This document shows positions 43,557 through 52,323 of a stretch of 64,000 bases of DNA, piece after piece. The notes below the pieces were generated by a model, which was not told where the DNA came from, did no database searches, and worked only from the letters and a program-made list of their open reading frames with translations. Each line of letters begins with the position of its first letter. The first letter of the stretch is position 1. The stretch lies in the NCBI RefSeq assembly GCF_003991875.1, contig NZ_CP031423.1:2232001-2296000 (forward strand), written 5' to 3'. The DNA comes from Microbacterium lemovicicum. Lineage in GTDB: Bacteria; Actinomycetota; Actinomycetes; Actinomycetales; Microbacteriaceae. Position numbers and translations under genes: made by a program.

Positions 43557-43593
43557 CATCCACCCGCACAGTGGATGTCAGGGGAACATCCAC
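43557..43593. promoter_or_regulatory. Array of three CATCCAC half-sites in the RiPP control region
   Basis: CATCCAC at 43557, GTGGATG at 43571, CATCCAC at 43587, in alternating orientation; the last two extend to GTGGATGT/ACATCCAC. It lies between the divergent export operon and the precursor gene, 33 bases before the precursor ATG, and may bind a regulator not encoded in the window. Confidence 0.5.
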
Positions 43594-43626
43594 CCCGATC
43601 GAAGGACAACAGGGAGATCGAAGAAA

Positions 43627-43911
43627 ATGAGCGAATCAATCGACAACGACATCGCCAAGGTCATCGCCAAGGCATGGTCGGACGAAGACTTCCACGCTCG
43701 GCTGGTCGCCGATCCGACGGCGACTCTCAGCACCGAGGGTGTCACCATCCCCGAGGGGGCTCGCGTCGTCGTGCTCGAGAACACGGATGACGTCGTTCAC
43801 CTTGTCATCCCGGCCAAGCCGCGTGAGCTGTCCGACGAGCAGCTCGACTCCGTGGCCGCCGGCCTCAGCGGCGGCTTCACGGGCTACGCCTACTGCGGCC
43901 GCGACAAGTAA
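43627..43911 (+). CDS. NHLP-leader RiPP precursor peptide
   Basis: 94 residues. The leader (about 1-79) resembles nitrile hydratase alpha: KAWSDEDFHARLVADPTATL, then GVTIPEGARVVVLENTDDVV and HLVIPAKPRELSDEQLDSV. The end VAAG (residue 79) is a double-Gly-like cut site for the C39 protease. The remaining 15 residues, LSGGFTGYAYCGRDK, are the presumed core, with one Ser, one Thr and one Cys as possible heterocycle sites. GGGAG lies upstream. The YcaO-fusion and dehydrogenase genes follow, so a thiazole/oxazole-bearing peptide is expected. Confidence 0.88.
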   Translation: MSESIDNDIAKVIAKAWSDEDFHARLVADPTATLSTEGVTIPEGARVVVLENTDDVVHLVIPAKPRELSDEQLDSVAAGLSGGFTGYAYCGRDK

Positions 43912-44007
43912 GTCCGTCGACGTCCTGGTCGGCGAACGCGGCGTGGGCGTGCGATGCACCCCGCGCCGCTGCCTTCCCGACGCAGACTCCGAGAGGAAGG
44001 CGCATCC

Positions 44008-46329
44008 ATGATCGCCGCAGACACCCCGATCAGTCCCCGCACCGCGGTCGACGGATCGACCACCGTCACCCGATGGGCCGTCGATCCGCGCATCTCGGTG
44101 CATCCGCTGGGCGAAACCGGCGTGGTGGCGCTGAGGGGCGAACGCGAGATCATTCTGCGAGGGAAGACGTTCCGGGCAATTCTGGACATCGCCGAAGGTC
44201 GCTCGTCCGACGAGATCGCCGCCGCGATCGGCGGTCGGGTCTCCGCGGCAGAGACCTACTATGCGATCGAACAGCTGCGGCGCCGCGGCATCCTGGTCCC
44301 CGCCGAGCCTGCCCCCGACGCCGGGTGCCGCGCACTGTGGTCGGAGCTGGGCGTCCAGCGCCCCGGTGACGATCCGATGCCCACGCCGACGATTACCGTC
44401 TCTGAGACCGGGGGTGTCTCGACCGATGTCATCGCCGGACTCGCCGATGGACTGGAGGCCTCTGGCTGCATCGTGCGCACCGTGTCCGGACCGCCCGACC
44501 TGGCCGCAGAGGCGCCAGACCTGCTGATCGTGGTGGCGGGGGACTACACCGATCCCGCCATCGCCGAGATCAACCGGCGCTGTCTGCAGTTCTCCGTGCC
44601 CTGGATGCTCGTCTGGCCCGACGCGCATACGCCGTGGCTGGGCCCGGTGTTCCGGCCGGGGGCGACCGCGTGCTGGGAATGCCTCATGAACCGTCGTCGT
44701 ATGCACCGCCGCCTGCACGCTGTTCTGGGTGCTGACGGCGATCCTGTGCTGATGCCCCCGCTCTCGGCACCGTCCGTCAGCGCCCTCGTCGGGCGGATGG
44801 CCGCGTTGGAAGCCGCCAAAGCGGCGCGGGGCATCGTCCCAAGCCTGGCTCACGACGTGCCGGCCGGCGCGGCCGTGCTGCTCGAGATGAACCTGGCCGA
44901 CTGGTCGAGCACCGAGCACATCGTCGTCCGACGGCCGCAGTGCCCGGAGTGCGGTGATCCGTCTCCGCGAGCGATGCAGCAGATCCGGCTGGACGCCGAA
45001 CGTCCGCGAGAAGGAGACGACGGCGGTACGCGCACGCTCGATGCCGACGAGACCTTCCGCCGCCTCCGTCACCACGTGAGCGCGATCACCGGGGCCGTTT
45101 CCCTCCTCGAGAAACAGCCCGTACCTTTTCCCGGCGTCCACGTCTGGTACTCGGGCATCAATGTCGCCCTGGCGCCCGAAGACCTCTTGGACCTCGATGT
45201 GACGGTGCGGTCGGTGACAGCCGGCAAGGGGACGACCGCCGAGCAGGCGCGCGTGGGGGCGCTTGCGGAGGCCCTCGAGCGATACTCCGCGTCGCGGCAC
45301 GGAGATGAACTCGTCGTGTGCGGATCCTTGAACTCCCTGCACGGTCGAGCGATCCACCCGAACGACGCGATGCTCTTCAGCGAGCGTCAGTTCGCGGATG
45401 CCGAAGCGCACGGGTCTCCGGACTCCTGGTTCAACCGCGTCCCCGCTCCGTTCGACCCCGACGCCACCCTCGAGTGGACGCCGATCTGGTCGTTGACCCA
45501 CGACCGCGAGTTCTTGCTCCCGACGGACTACCTCTACATGGGCCGCCGGGACGCGGCATCCATCGGTCTCATGTCGGATTCCAACGGGTGCGCGGCCGGC
45601 AACACGGTCACGGAGGCGGTTCTGCAGGGGTTCTACGAGCTCGTCGAGCGAGATGCCGTCGCCATCTGGTGGTACAACCGCCTGAACAGGCCGGGCGTGG
45701 ATCTCGCGTCCTTCGGCGACCCGTGGATAGACGACATGGTGGCGTCCTACCGCGCTCGCGGCCGGGAGATCTGGGCGCTCGATCTGACCACCGACCTCGG
45801 CATCCCGGTCTTCGTGGCCTTGTCTCGGCGCGAAGGGCATGACGTGGAGGCGATCCTGCTCGGGTTTGGCGCCCATCTCGACCCTCGCATCGCCCTTCTG
45901 CGCGCGCTGTCGGAGGTCAACCAGATGTCGCCCGTCGATGAACGACTCGGTGACGGAGAGCAGGGACTGGACCGCGAGCTTCGGACGTGGTTGAACGACG
46001 CCACCCTCGCCAGTCAGCCTTACCTGGTGCCGGATCCGGATGCACCCGTGTGGAGTGCCTTCGATCACCCGAGCTCCACGGGCGGCGACCTCGCCGACGA
46101 TGTGCTCACCTGTCGAACGGCCGTCGAACGCGCCGGCATGGCGGTGTACGTGATCGATCAGACGCGCCCGGACATCGGCCTGTCTGTTGTGAGGGTGGTC
46201 GTGCCTGGCCTGCGACCGTTCTGGTCGAGATACGCGCCCGGTCGGCTCTACGACGTTCCCGTCGCCCTCGGCTGGCTCGGCCAGGCGGTCGACGAGGGTG
46301 ACCTCAACCCGATCCCCTTCTTCCTGTGA
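44008..46329 (+). CDS. TOMM cyclodehydratase-YcaO fusion
   Basis: 773 residues; GAGAGGAAGG precedes the ATG. The N-terminal third is an E1-like (ThiF/cyclodehydratase C) region with a RiPP-recognition start and two zinc Cys pairs (Cys222/225 in ACWECL; Cys312/315 in QCPECG). The C-terminal YcaO domain has ALAEALERYSAS, NGCAAGNTVTEAVLQGFYEL and ERDAVAIWWYNR for ATP/Mg binding, and ends PIPFFL, resembling the proline-rich YcaO tail. It should use ATP to cyclise Cys/Ser/Thr of the precursor core to azolines. It overlaps the next gene by 4 bases. Confidence 0.92.
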   Translation: MIAADTPISPRTAVDGSTTVTRWAVDPRISVHPLGETGVVALRGEREIILRGKTFRAILDIAEGRSSDEIAAAIGGRVSAAETYYAIEQLRRRGILVPAEPAPDAGCRALWSELGVQRPGDDPMPTPTITVSETGGVSTDVIAGLADGLEASGCIVRTVSGPPDLAAEAPDLLIVVAGDYTDPAIAEINRRCLQFSVPWMLVWPDAHTPWLGPVFRPGATACWECLMNRRRMHRRLHAVLGADGDPVLMPPLSAPSVSALVGRMAALEAAKAARGIVPSLAHDVPAGAAVLLEMNLADWSSTEHIVVRRPQCPECGDPSPRAMQQIRLDAERPREGDDGGTRTLDADETFRRLRHHVSAITGAVSLLEKQPVPFPGVHVWYSGINVALAPEDLLDLDVTVRSVTAGKGTTAEQARVGALAEALERYSASRHGDELVVCGSLNSLHGRAIHPNDAMLFSERQFADAEAHGSPDSWFNRVPAPFDPDATLEWTPIWSLTHDREFLLPTDYLYMGRRDAASIGLMSDSNGCAAGNTVTEAVLQGFYELVERDAVAIWWYNRLNRPGVDLASFGDPWIDDMVASYRARGREIWALDLTTDLGIPVFVALSRREGHDVEAILLGFGAHLDPRIALLRALSEVNQMSPVDERLGDGEQGLDRELRTWLNDATLASQPYLVPDPDAPVWSAFDHPSSTGGDLADDVLTCRTAVERAGMAVYVIDQTRPDIGLSVVRVVVPGLRPFWSRYAPGRLYDVPVALGWLGQAVDEGDLNPIPFFL

Positions 46330-47675
46330 GCGACACCCTCGTTCGCCGTCTGCGGGTTCCCGCGGAGTCGGTGGAGCCTCTGGCCGGCACTCCCGAGCGC
46401 GTCGCCTTCGATCGCCTGCGGCAGGGCCCTGCCGCCGCGTCCGACCTGGACGAGCTCGCTCTCCGAGGCGGGGCCGTGGGCCTTGCCCGGTGGATGACGT
46501 GGTCGCAGCATGCGATCGACCACGGCGTGCTGTCGTCCGTGCTGATCGGACCGGATGGTGCGACATTCGCAGAGTTCGTCGCTCAGCGCCCCCATGCCGG
46601 GCCGCTCGAGCCACGGGCCGATGCCCGATACGGTTCCCTGATCCTCTCGAGGTTCGCATTTCTGCATCGCGGCACGGAGGGAGCGGCGCTCGAGTCGCCG
46701 ACGAGCAGAATCCGCGCCGACCTCTCCCCCGCCGCTGCGCGCGTCGTCAGCGGGTTCGCTGCGGCGTTTTCGATCGAGGCCGCGGTGGCTTCCGCGCCGC
46801 CCGAGGCGGCGTCCGCCGTACGCAGGCTGATCCCACTGCTCGTGGCGTGCGGTCTGCTGATCGAGGTGGGTGCCGCCGCGGAGGACGCCGACCCCGTGAT
46901 CTCGCAGTGGGAGCTGCACGACATGCTGCTCCACGAGCGCAGCCGCACGCAGCGCTCGGATGGCCGGCGCGGAGCCACCTTCCGGTTCGCGGGCATCAGG
47001 CCCTCCCCTCCCGCGCACGACCCGAACCTCGGATCACCGGCGATCGCCTTCCGCAGACCCGACCTGGGCGGGCTGCAGGGACCGGACGGCGCGCTGGCGC
47101 ACCTCATGGAGACACGCAGATCACGGAGCGATCTGGAGCCGATTGACGCCGACCGTCTCGGTGAGCTTCTGTATCGCACCTCCCGCATCCGGGCGGTCGT
47201 CCCCGGAGGCGACCATCCAGCCGCCTACGACAAGCTCGACCGCCCACATCCCTCCGCAGGCGGCATGTACGAGCTGACGACATATGTCGTCGTGGGCGAC
47301 TGCCCCCCGCTGCAGCGCGGAATCTACCGCTACGACGGCATCGGGCACGGCCTGGATCTCGTCTGTCCCGCCGGTCCCGACCTGGATCGTCTTCTGCGCG
47401 ATGCCGCCGCCGCCACCGGCTTGAGCTCGACCCCGTCGCTCCTTCTGGTTCTGGCCGCCGATTTCACGAGACTGTCCTGGAAGTACGAGGCGATCGCCTA
47501 TGCATCCATCCTCAAGGACGTCGGCGTGATGTTCATGGCGATGCAGCTCGTCGCCACCGCGATGGGACTCGGCAGCTGCCCGATCGGTGGGGGCGACTCC
47601 GACGTCTTCGCCCGAGCGATCGGCACGGACTGGCTGCATCACACATCGGTGGGCGAGTTCCTCATCGGGTCCTGA
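46326..47675 (+). CDS. SagB/ThcOx-family FMN dehydrogenase
   Basis: 449 residues from a GTG that overlaps the preceding TGA (GTGA). The first 230 residues form a helical domain common in TOMM dehydrogenases, and the nitroreductase-type domain starts near METRRSRSDLEPIDADRLGE, with HPSAGGMYELTTYVV, KYEAIAYASILKDVGVMFMA and AMGLGSCPIGGG. It should oxidise azolines to thiazoles or oxazoles using FMN. It is translationally coupled to the YcaO fusion, so both modify the same precursor. Confidence 0.92.
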   Translation: MSDTLVRRLRVPAESVEPLAGTPERVAFDRLRQGPAAASDLDELALRGGAVGLARWMTWSQHAIDHGVLSSVLIGPDGATFAEFVAQRPHAGPLEPRADARYGSLILSRFAFLHRGTEGAALESPTSRIRADLSPAAARVVSGFAAAFSIEAAVASAPPEAASAVRRLIPLLVACGLLIEVGAAAEDADPVISQWELHDMLLHERSRTQRSDGRRGATFRFAGIRPSPPAHDPNLGSPAIAFRRPDLGGLQGPDGALAHLMETRRSRSDLEPIDADRLGELLYRTSRIRAVVPGGDHPAAYDKLDRPHPSAGGMYELTTYVVVGDCPPLQRGIYRYDGIGHGLDLVCPAGPDLDRLLRDAAAATGLSSTPSLLLVLAADFTRLSWKYEAIAYASILKDVGVMFMAMQLVATAMGLGSCPIGGGDSDVFARAIGTDWLHHTSVGEFLIGS

Positions 47676-47828
47676 CCTGTCACGGGCCGCTGAAGGCATC
47701 CCCCTGCATGCGCCTCTGCACGGGACGTATCACCGCCCCCCTCGCTCCCTCTTCCCAGTGAGCGCATCGTGCGCCCGAGCACGGACTTCGAAGGAGCTGT
47801 GCTCTGTCGACCGCCGAAGGAGGCAGTC

Positions 47829-49043
47829 ATGTCCAGTCGAACCATGACACCCGAGGAGTATCAGTTCGCGCTCACCATCTTCGAGCGCGACTTCCCGGTT
47901 CGCGATGACATCGAGCTGTGCGACGGCACCGGCCTCGACGGTCGCCAGTTCGTGCGGCCGACGGTGTTCGGCGACCCGTACAAGATGTACCTCGGAGACA
48001 TGTTCGCGCAGCCTCTGAGCCGGAAGGCGAAGTTCGCGCACGAACTGACCCACGTCTGGCAGCTGCATCACTTCCCCAAGGCGTGGTACGGATGGCATGC
48101 GCTCACCGATCACGTTCTCGGCAATGATGCCGCTTCGTACGCGTACACGCTCGTGGACGGTAAGAACTTCGGCGACTACGGCCTAGAAGAGCAGGGCGCC
48201 ATCGTCGAAGCGTCCGTGAACCGTCCGGGATCGACGGAGGCGGAGCTCGTCGCGCACACGTTCCACAGCGACACGTGGAAGCTTATGATCGGGTCGTCCG
48301 GAGCGGACGTGGCGGTGGGCGACGACGGCACCGACCCGCACGCGGTGTGGCTCGTCAACACCGGCGGTGTCATCTACCGGTATGCGGGCGACCGCTGGCA
48401 GCAGATGCCCGGATCTGACGGCGTGTCGATCGCCGTCGGCGCAGGACGCGTGCTGCTCGTGAACACCGTCGGCAAGATCTACGAGTTCACCGCGGGGGCC
48501 TGGCATCAGCTGCCGGGCAGCAGCGGCAGGGATGTCGCCGTCGCGAACGACGGGACGGCCTGGCTCGTCAACACCGTCGGCAAGATCTACGCGATGGCGC
48601 CCGGTGCCTCGAAGTGGCGGCAGATGCCCGGCTCTGACGGCGTGCGGATCAGCGCCGGCCGCGACGTGTGGCTGGTGAACACGGTCGGCAAGATCTACCG
48701 GTGGAACGGCGGCTCCTGGGACCGCACCGCGGGCAGCGACGGGCGCGACATCGCCTCCAGCGCCGACGGCCACACGTTCCTCACGAATACGGCGGGGTCG
48801 ATCTACGAGTTCTCGGGCACCGCGTGGACGCAGCTCGACGGCTCCGACGGACGCACCCTCTCCGCCGGCGGAGGCACGCTCGTGCTCGTCAACACGGTCG
48901 GCATGATCTTCCGCCGCGCGTACGGCACGCCCCCCACGCACGTCGTGCAGGTGGATCTGTCGGCGGTGCTCACCGGTTCCGTGGAACCGCGGATCGTGAA
49001 GCGCCGGGTAACTATTCCTCGGGCGCCGCTCGGTCGCGCGTGA
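47829..49043 (+). CDS. HExxH metallopeptidase-like protein with six tectonin-type repeats
   Basis: 404 residues. GGAGG precedes the ATG at 47829. Residues 71-75 are HELTH, a zinc metallopeptidase motif, and the later LEEQGAIVEA supplies a candidate third ligand Glu, as in DUF4157-like domains. Residues about 150-375 are six repeats of about 37 residues (WQQMPGSDGVSIAVGAGRVL then LVNTVGKIYEF), the tectonin/TECPR beta-propeller pattern. No signal peptide, no membrane segment. It is the last gene of the RiPP cluster, 153 bases after the SagB gene. Peptidase, immunity or target-binding roles are all possible. Confidence 0.8.
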   Translation: MSSRTMTPEEYQFALTIFERDFPVRDDIELCDGTGLDGRQFVRPTVFGDPYKMYLGDMFAQPLSRKAKFAHELTHVWQLHHFPKAWYGWHALTDHVLGNDAASYAYTLVDGKNFGDYGLEEQGAIVEASVNRPGSTEAELVAHTFHSDTWKLMIGSSGADVAVGDDGTDPHAVWLVNTGGVIYRYAGDRWQQMPGSDGVSIAVGAGRVLLVNTVGKIYEFTAGAWHQLPGSSGRDVAVANDGTAWLVNTVGKIYAMAPGASKWRQMPGSDGVRISAGRDVWLVNTVGKIYRWNGGSWDRTAGSDGRDIASSADGHTFLTNTAGSIYEFSGTAWTQLDGSDGRTLSAGGGTLVLVNTVGMIFRRAYGTPPTHVVQVDLSAVLTGSVEPRIVKRRVTIPRAPLGRA

Positions 49044-49139
49044 TCTCGACGACTGAGCATCGGTGGAGCCAGTCGAAGGTCTGCGGACTGACCAGTGCCG
49101 CGGCGCCGGCCTCGTCGTGCCGGCCGGCGCCCTCATTCG

Positions 49140-49311
49140 TTCATCACCGCCAAAGCTCATCGGCGATACCAACGGAAAGGCCTGGTACACCCGGTGGACC
49201 GCGCTCGCCGACGGGATAATGTCGGATGCTGCGGCCAGCCTCACCGCCGGGCGCACGGTCAGCACGCGGAAGGGTGTCGACCCGGTCAGCCCCTCAACCG
49301 CGACGGTTTAG
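49140..49311 (+). pseudogene. Remnant resembling part of the HExxH-tectonin gene
   Basis: Translated plus-strand frame reads KAWYTRWTALADGIMSDAAA, against KAWYGWHALTDHVLGNDAAS just after the HExxH helix of the neighbouring gene. About half the aligned residues agree after one gap. The matching part is short and has no HExxH or repeats, so it looks like a decayed copy. A short 82-residue frame from 49063 includes it but is probably not functional. Confidence 0.45.
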
Positions 49312-50090
49312 CTCGGACATAGTGCGAGCCCCGCTGAGATTATCGGCTCAATGCTGATCTTGGAGCCGCTGATGGCCGGATTGTCGGCCCAGATCTCGTC
49401 GATCTTGGGCAGATCGGTGAGTTCCATCGCCGTGCCATTCACCGCGTAAGTCATACCATCGGGCGCCTCAAACGTGATGGGGAAAGGTGGCCCTCCGAAT
49501 GCAACCTCACAATAGACGAGCCCATCCGGCACAGTGAGCGGCCAGTTCGCACCGAAGTCGACATCGCATAGGAACTGTCTGGACGGAATGGTGGGTTTAC
49601 TGCCGCAGTCGTAGTCCCTTGTCGTAACCGGTGCCGCCGGAGTGGGAGGCGGCGTTGAGATCGCAGTCGGCTTCACGGTCGGCTTGATGGTCGGCGTCGG
49701 CGGCGCTGCCCGCTGTGGCGACGCCGTCGGCGTAGGGACCGCGCGCGTGCGAGTTGGGCTTGGAGACGTCTCCGGCGTCGGTGACTGGACGGCACTGGTT
49801 GGTTGTGATGTGACCACGGCCGATCGAGCCTTCTGTCCAGCCGCCATGATCGCATCGATGTTGCTGGTGGTGACCGTTGACGTGATACCTGCAAGAGCAC
49901 CGAGCACGATGGCGACGATAGCCATCCACCGCGTCTGCCGTTTGACAAGAGCAATCACGCCCAAGGCGATAGCAGTCAAGCCCGCCGCAATGCCCACAAA
50001 CGGGAACAATCCGATAAGAAATGCAACGAGTCCGATTGCCAGCGCCCAGATAGCGAGCCTTCTACCGGTCCTCTTTGACACCAGCGTCAC
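49308..50090 (-). CDS. Membrane protein with DUF2511-like C-terminal domain
   Basis: 260 residues from GTG 50090 with GGGAAGG upstream. The N-terminus has two close hydrophobic segments (AIWALAIGLVAFLIGLFPFV and WMAIVAIVLGALAGI), then a Ser/Thr/Pro-rich linker of about 75 residues. The outside C-terminal domain (WPLTVPDGLVYCEVAFGG, FEAPDGMTYAVNGTA) matches the DUF2511 style, with Cys residues that may pair. Function unknown. The DNA is less GC-rich than in the carbohydrate region. Confidence 0.75.
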   Translation of the reverse strand: MTLVSKRTGRRLAIWALAIGLVAFLIGLFPFVGIAAGLTAIALGVIALVKRQTRWMAIVAIVLGALAGITSTVTTSNIDAIMAAGQKARSAVVTSQPTSAVQSPTPETSPSPTRTRAVPTPTASPQRAAPPTPTIKPTVKPTAISTPPPTPAAPVTTRDYDCGSKPTIPSRQFLCDVDFGANWPLTVPDGLVYCEVAFGGPPFPITFEAPDGMTYAVNGTAMELTDLPKIDEIWADNPAISGSKISIEPIISAGLALCPS

Positions 50091-50290
50091 GTCGACAACC
50101 TTCCCGCGGCGCCGCCACGAAGGTCCGCCTATTCTCAATCTAGTGAAGCTACGCCCTCCTGGATTCACGAATCCGAGAGAAACGATGAAGGCAGGCGCCA
50201 TCCCGTAAGTAGCCGGCTTTAAGTCTTAGCCCGCTCCCGCCGATCAACGCCGCACATCAAGTCAGGCTCCCCCAGCTGTGTCATCGCACG

Positions 50291-50950
50291 TCAGGACATT
50301 GCCTGCGAGAAGTAGCGCAGCCAGCGGGCGTGATATTCAGCGGCTGAGTGTCGGCGTCCCTGTGAGTCGCCCATCGCGACCACGCTTGGATAGGCAGAGA
50401 CCAGGCCATCCCACCCGTGAACACGGGCCGGGAGCTCCACGTGCGGAAGATCACTGACGAGCGCGTCTCCCTTCTTCGCATTGCACATGGTGTGGAGGGT
50501 CGTAAGATTCGCGATGTCGCTCGACCCGCCGCGGGCGTACGCAACCGTATGGTCAGCCTCGGGCGCAAGTGCCCAATACATCGGGTGAATCTCACCGTGC
50601 CGATAGTTCGGGTGGTACGGAAGCTCCTCCGGAAAGAGGTCACTGAAGGCAACGAGGACATTCCGCGGTACACACCGACCACCGCAGTGTGTGCAGGTCA
50701 TGTGATCCCGCAAAAAAACCTGTGCCCGCATGCGGTTGGAAACGTCGCGAGCTAGGCGCTCTTCCACAGCGGGAGTGGAACTTGTCTTCGGCGTCAACCG
50801 AAGGCGCCCCTCCCAGCGCTGGAAGGCAATCGGTTGAATTCCTCGTCGCGCCTCTCGGACGTCACCCTGCACGATTGCTTCGGCCGCCACCTGGAGCGCG
50901 TTAGCGTAAATATCGACATCAGCCAGGTCAAGCGTGCGGACGAAGGTCAC
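50291..50950 (-). CDS. HNH endonuclease-type protein
   Basis: 219 residues. MTCTHCGGRCVPRNVL carries the zinc Cys pair, and EADHTVAYARGGSSDIANLT (His-Asn core) then LHTMCNAKKGD carry the HNH motif and second metal site. Such proteins nick or cut DNA; stand-alone ones occur in phages, restriction systems and as chromosomal accessories. No methylase or phage gene is near. The N-terminal 90 residues are not recognised. Confidence 0.85.
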   Translation of the reverse strand: MTFVRTLDLADVDIYANALQVAAEAIVQGDVREARRGIQPIAFQRWEGRLRLTPKTSSTPAVEERLARDVSNRMRAQVFLRDHMTCTHCGGRCVPRNVLVAFSDLFPEELPYHPNYRHGEIHPMYWALAPEADHTVAYARGGSSDIANLTTLHTMCNAKKGDALVSDLPHVELPARVHGWDGLVSAYPSVVAMGDSQGRRHSAAEYHARWLRYFSQAMS

Positions 50951-51306
50951 GACGCCACCATACTGACCGCGGCCATCGCCGGAAGATCTTGGGATTCGAC
51001 TTCTTCCAGCCGTTCCAATGATGAGCGGGCGTCTACGTCGCGATCATGAGACATCCCGCTCACAGGTGACCGCGTGCGCCGGCACCTCGCGAGGAGCGAG
51101 CACGAAGAGAGACGAGGACGTTTCGAGGGTTGTGGTGTTCACGAGGTTCCCTCGTTGGAGGGGGCGGTTGGACGCAAGTCAGCGAGCAAAACGGGATCGA
51201 CTCGTGCTGCCGTGCCACGCTTGCGTGAGTTGTTCATCGCAAGAAGCGATTCAGCGCACTGCCCGGAACCCCGCGCGAGCGGCGCTCCGGGCAGCGCGAC
51301 GTCACC
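50951..51306. other. Intergenic region, terminator at its right end
   Basis: 356 bases between two minus-strand genes. I see no coding frame I trust on either strand. The hairpin at 51255-51298 is the only structure. Confidence 0.5.
51255..51298 (-). terminator. Terminator hairpin after the fructosamine operon
   Basis: Read on the minus strand, CGCGCTGCCCGGA and TCCGGGCAGTGCG form a 13-base stem (one G-U) with an 18-base loop, 8 bases after the SIS gene stop. The U-run is weak. Confidence 0.6.
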
Positions 51307-52323
51307 TCAGTACGCGAACTGCCACATGTAGCGACGCCCCTCGAGCGCGTAGCCGCGGGCCGCAGCCCAGTGCGCGGCCAGCCGCGAGACGAGCGTGGCG
51401 TACACGAGAGGCGCCACATAGGCCCGCTGCTCAGCGGCGATGCCGTCGAGGGCGAAGTCGCGCGAGTCGATCACGAAGGTCGGGCCGCTGTAGCCCTCGA
51501 GGAACGCGAGAGCGCGCTCACCCATCGGCCGCGTGACGTCCTCCGGCAGAAAGACGATCGACTTCGTCTCCTTGTCGAAGACCTCGAACGGGCCCTGGAA
51601 GAACTCGTCCGCGTTGATCGTCACGGCGTGCATCCACTGCATCTCCTCGAGATAGCAGCTCGTGAAGGTCTGTGCGGGGCCGGTGAGCGACCCTGACGTC
51701 AGCAGCGGGGTGACCGCAGCATCCTTCATCTCCTGCGCCAGCTCGGCCGCGCGGGGCTCGAATGCCGTCACGTCGGCGAGCAGCGCCTCGGGAAGTGCGC
51801 GCAGCGCCGCCAGGCGTGCCGACACATCGGTGTCCTCGCGACGCACCACCGCGAGCGCGAGCAGCTGCAGCAGCAGCTGCGTGCCCTGACCGGTCTGCGC
51901 GACGAAGGCGGTGTCGAGCGCCTGCGCGAGCGGGCCCTCGGCTTTGAGCGTCACGCCGACGACCGACGCACCCTGATCCTGCGCCCACCTGCCGGCCTGG
52001 ACGGTCTCGGGGGTCTCCCCCGTGCCCGACAGCACGATCACGAGCGCGCCTGGCTTCACCGACGCCGGTGCGCGGTAGAAGAACTCGTCGGAGTTGAACG
52101 ACACGGCCGGCGTCTGCGCGGAGGTGTCGAGCACGAACTGAGCCGCCTGCACACCGAACAACGAGCCGCCGGCACCGACAAGGAACACGCGGTCGATCGA
52201 GGGCTGCGCGTCGATGTGGTCGGCGATCGACTCCCACTGGTCGAGGGCGTGGCGCATCGAGGGGACGATGTCGCCGGGGATCTCGGCAACGGGTCCGGGG
52301 CCGAGGTAAGTGCCGTCAGTCAA
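51307..52323 (-). CDS. SIS-domain fructosamine-6-phosphate deglycase (FrlB-like)
   Basis: 338 residues with two SIS (sugar isomerase) domains: RVFLVGAGGSLFGVQAAQF and VIVLSGTGETPETVQAGRWA. LEEMQWMHAVTINADEFFQ with the expected Glu, and the C-terminal RRYMWQFAY, are typical of FrlB-type enzymes rather than GlmS. It should split fructosyl-amino-acid 6-phosphate into glucose 6-phosphate and the free amino acid. Its ATG overlaps the kinase TGA (ATGA), so it follows the kinase in the operon as in fructoselysine operons. Confidence 0.85.
   Translation of the reverse strand: MTDGTYLGPGPVAEIPGDIVPSMRHALDQWESIADHIDAQPSIDRVFLVGAGGSLFGVQAAQFVLDTSAQTPAVSFNSDEFFYRAPASVKPGALVIVLSGTGETPETVQAGRWAQDQGASVVGVTLKAEGPLAQALDTAFVAQTGQGTQLLLQLLALAVVRREDTDVSARLAALRALPEALLADVTAFEPRAAELAQEMKDAAVTPLLTSGSLTGPAQTFTSCYLEEMQWMHAVTINADEFFQGPFEVFDKETKSIVFLPEDVTRPMGERALAFLEGYSGPTFVIDSRDFALDGIAAEQRAYVAPLVYATLVSRLAAHWAAARGYALEGRRYMWQFAY

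Noticed and set aside
49063..49311. 82-codon frame as a functional small gene
   Set aside because: No good Shine-Dalgarno and only a partial match to the neighbouring protein; treated as a remnant.
51018..51536. Plus-strand frame of 172 codons in the gap before the SIS gene
   Set aside because: Half of it lies opposite the SIS gene, with Arg/Ala-rich content and no start signal.
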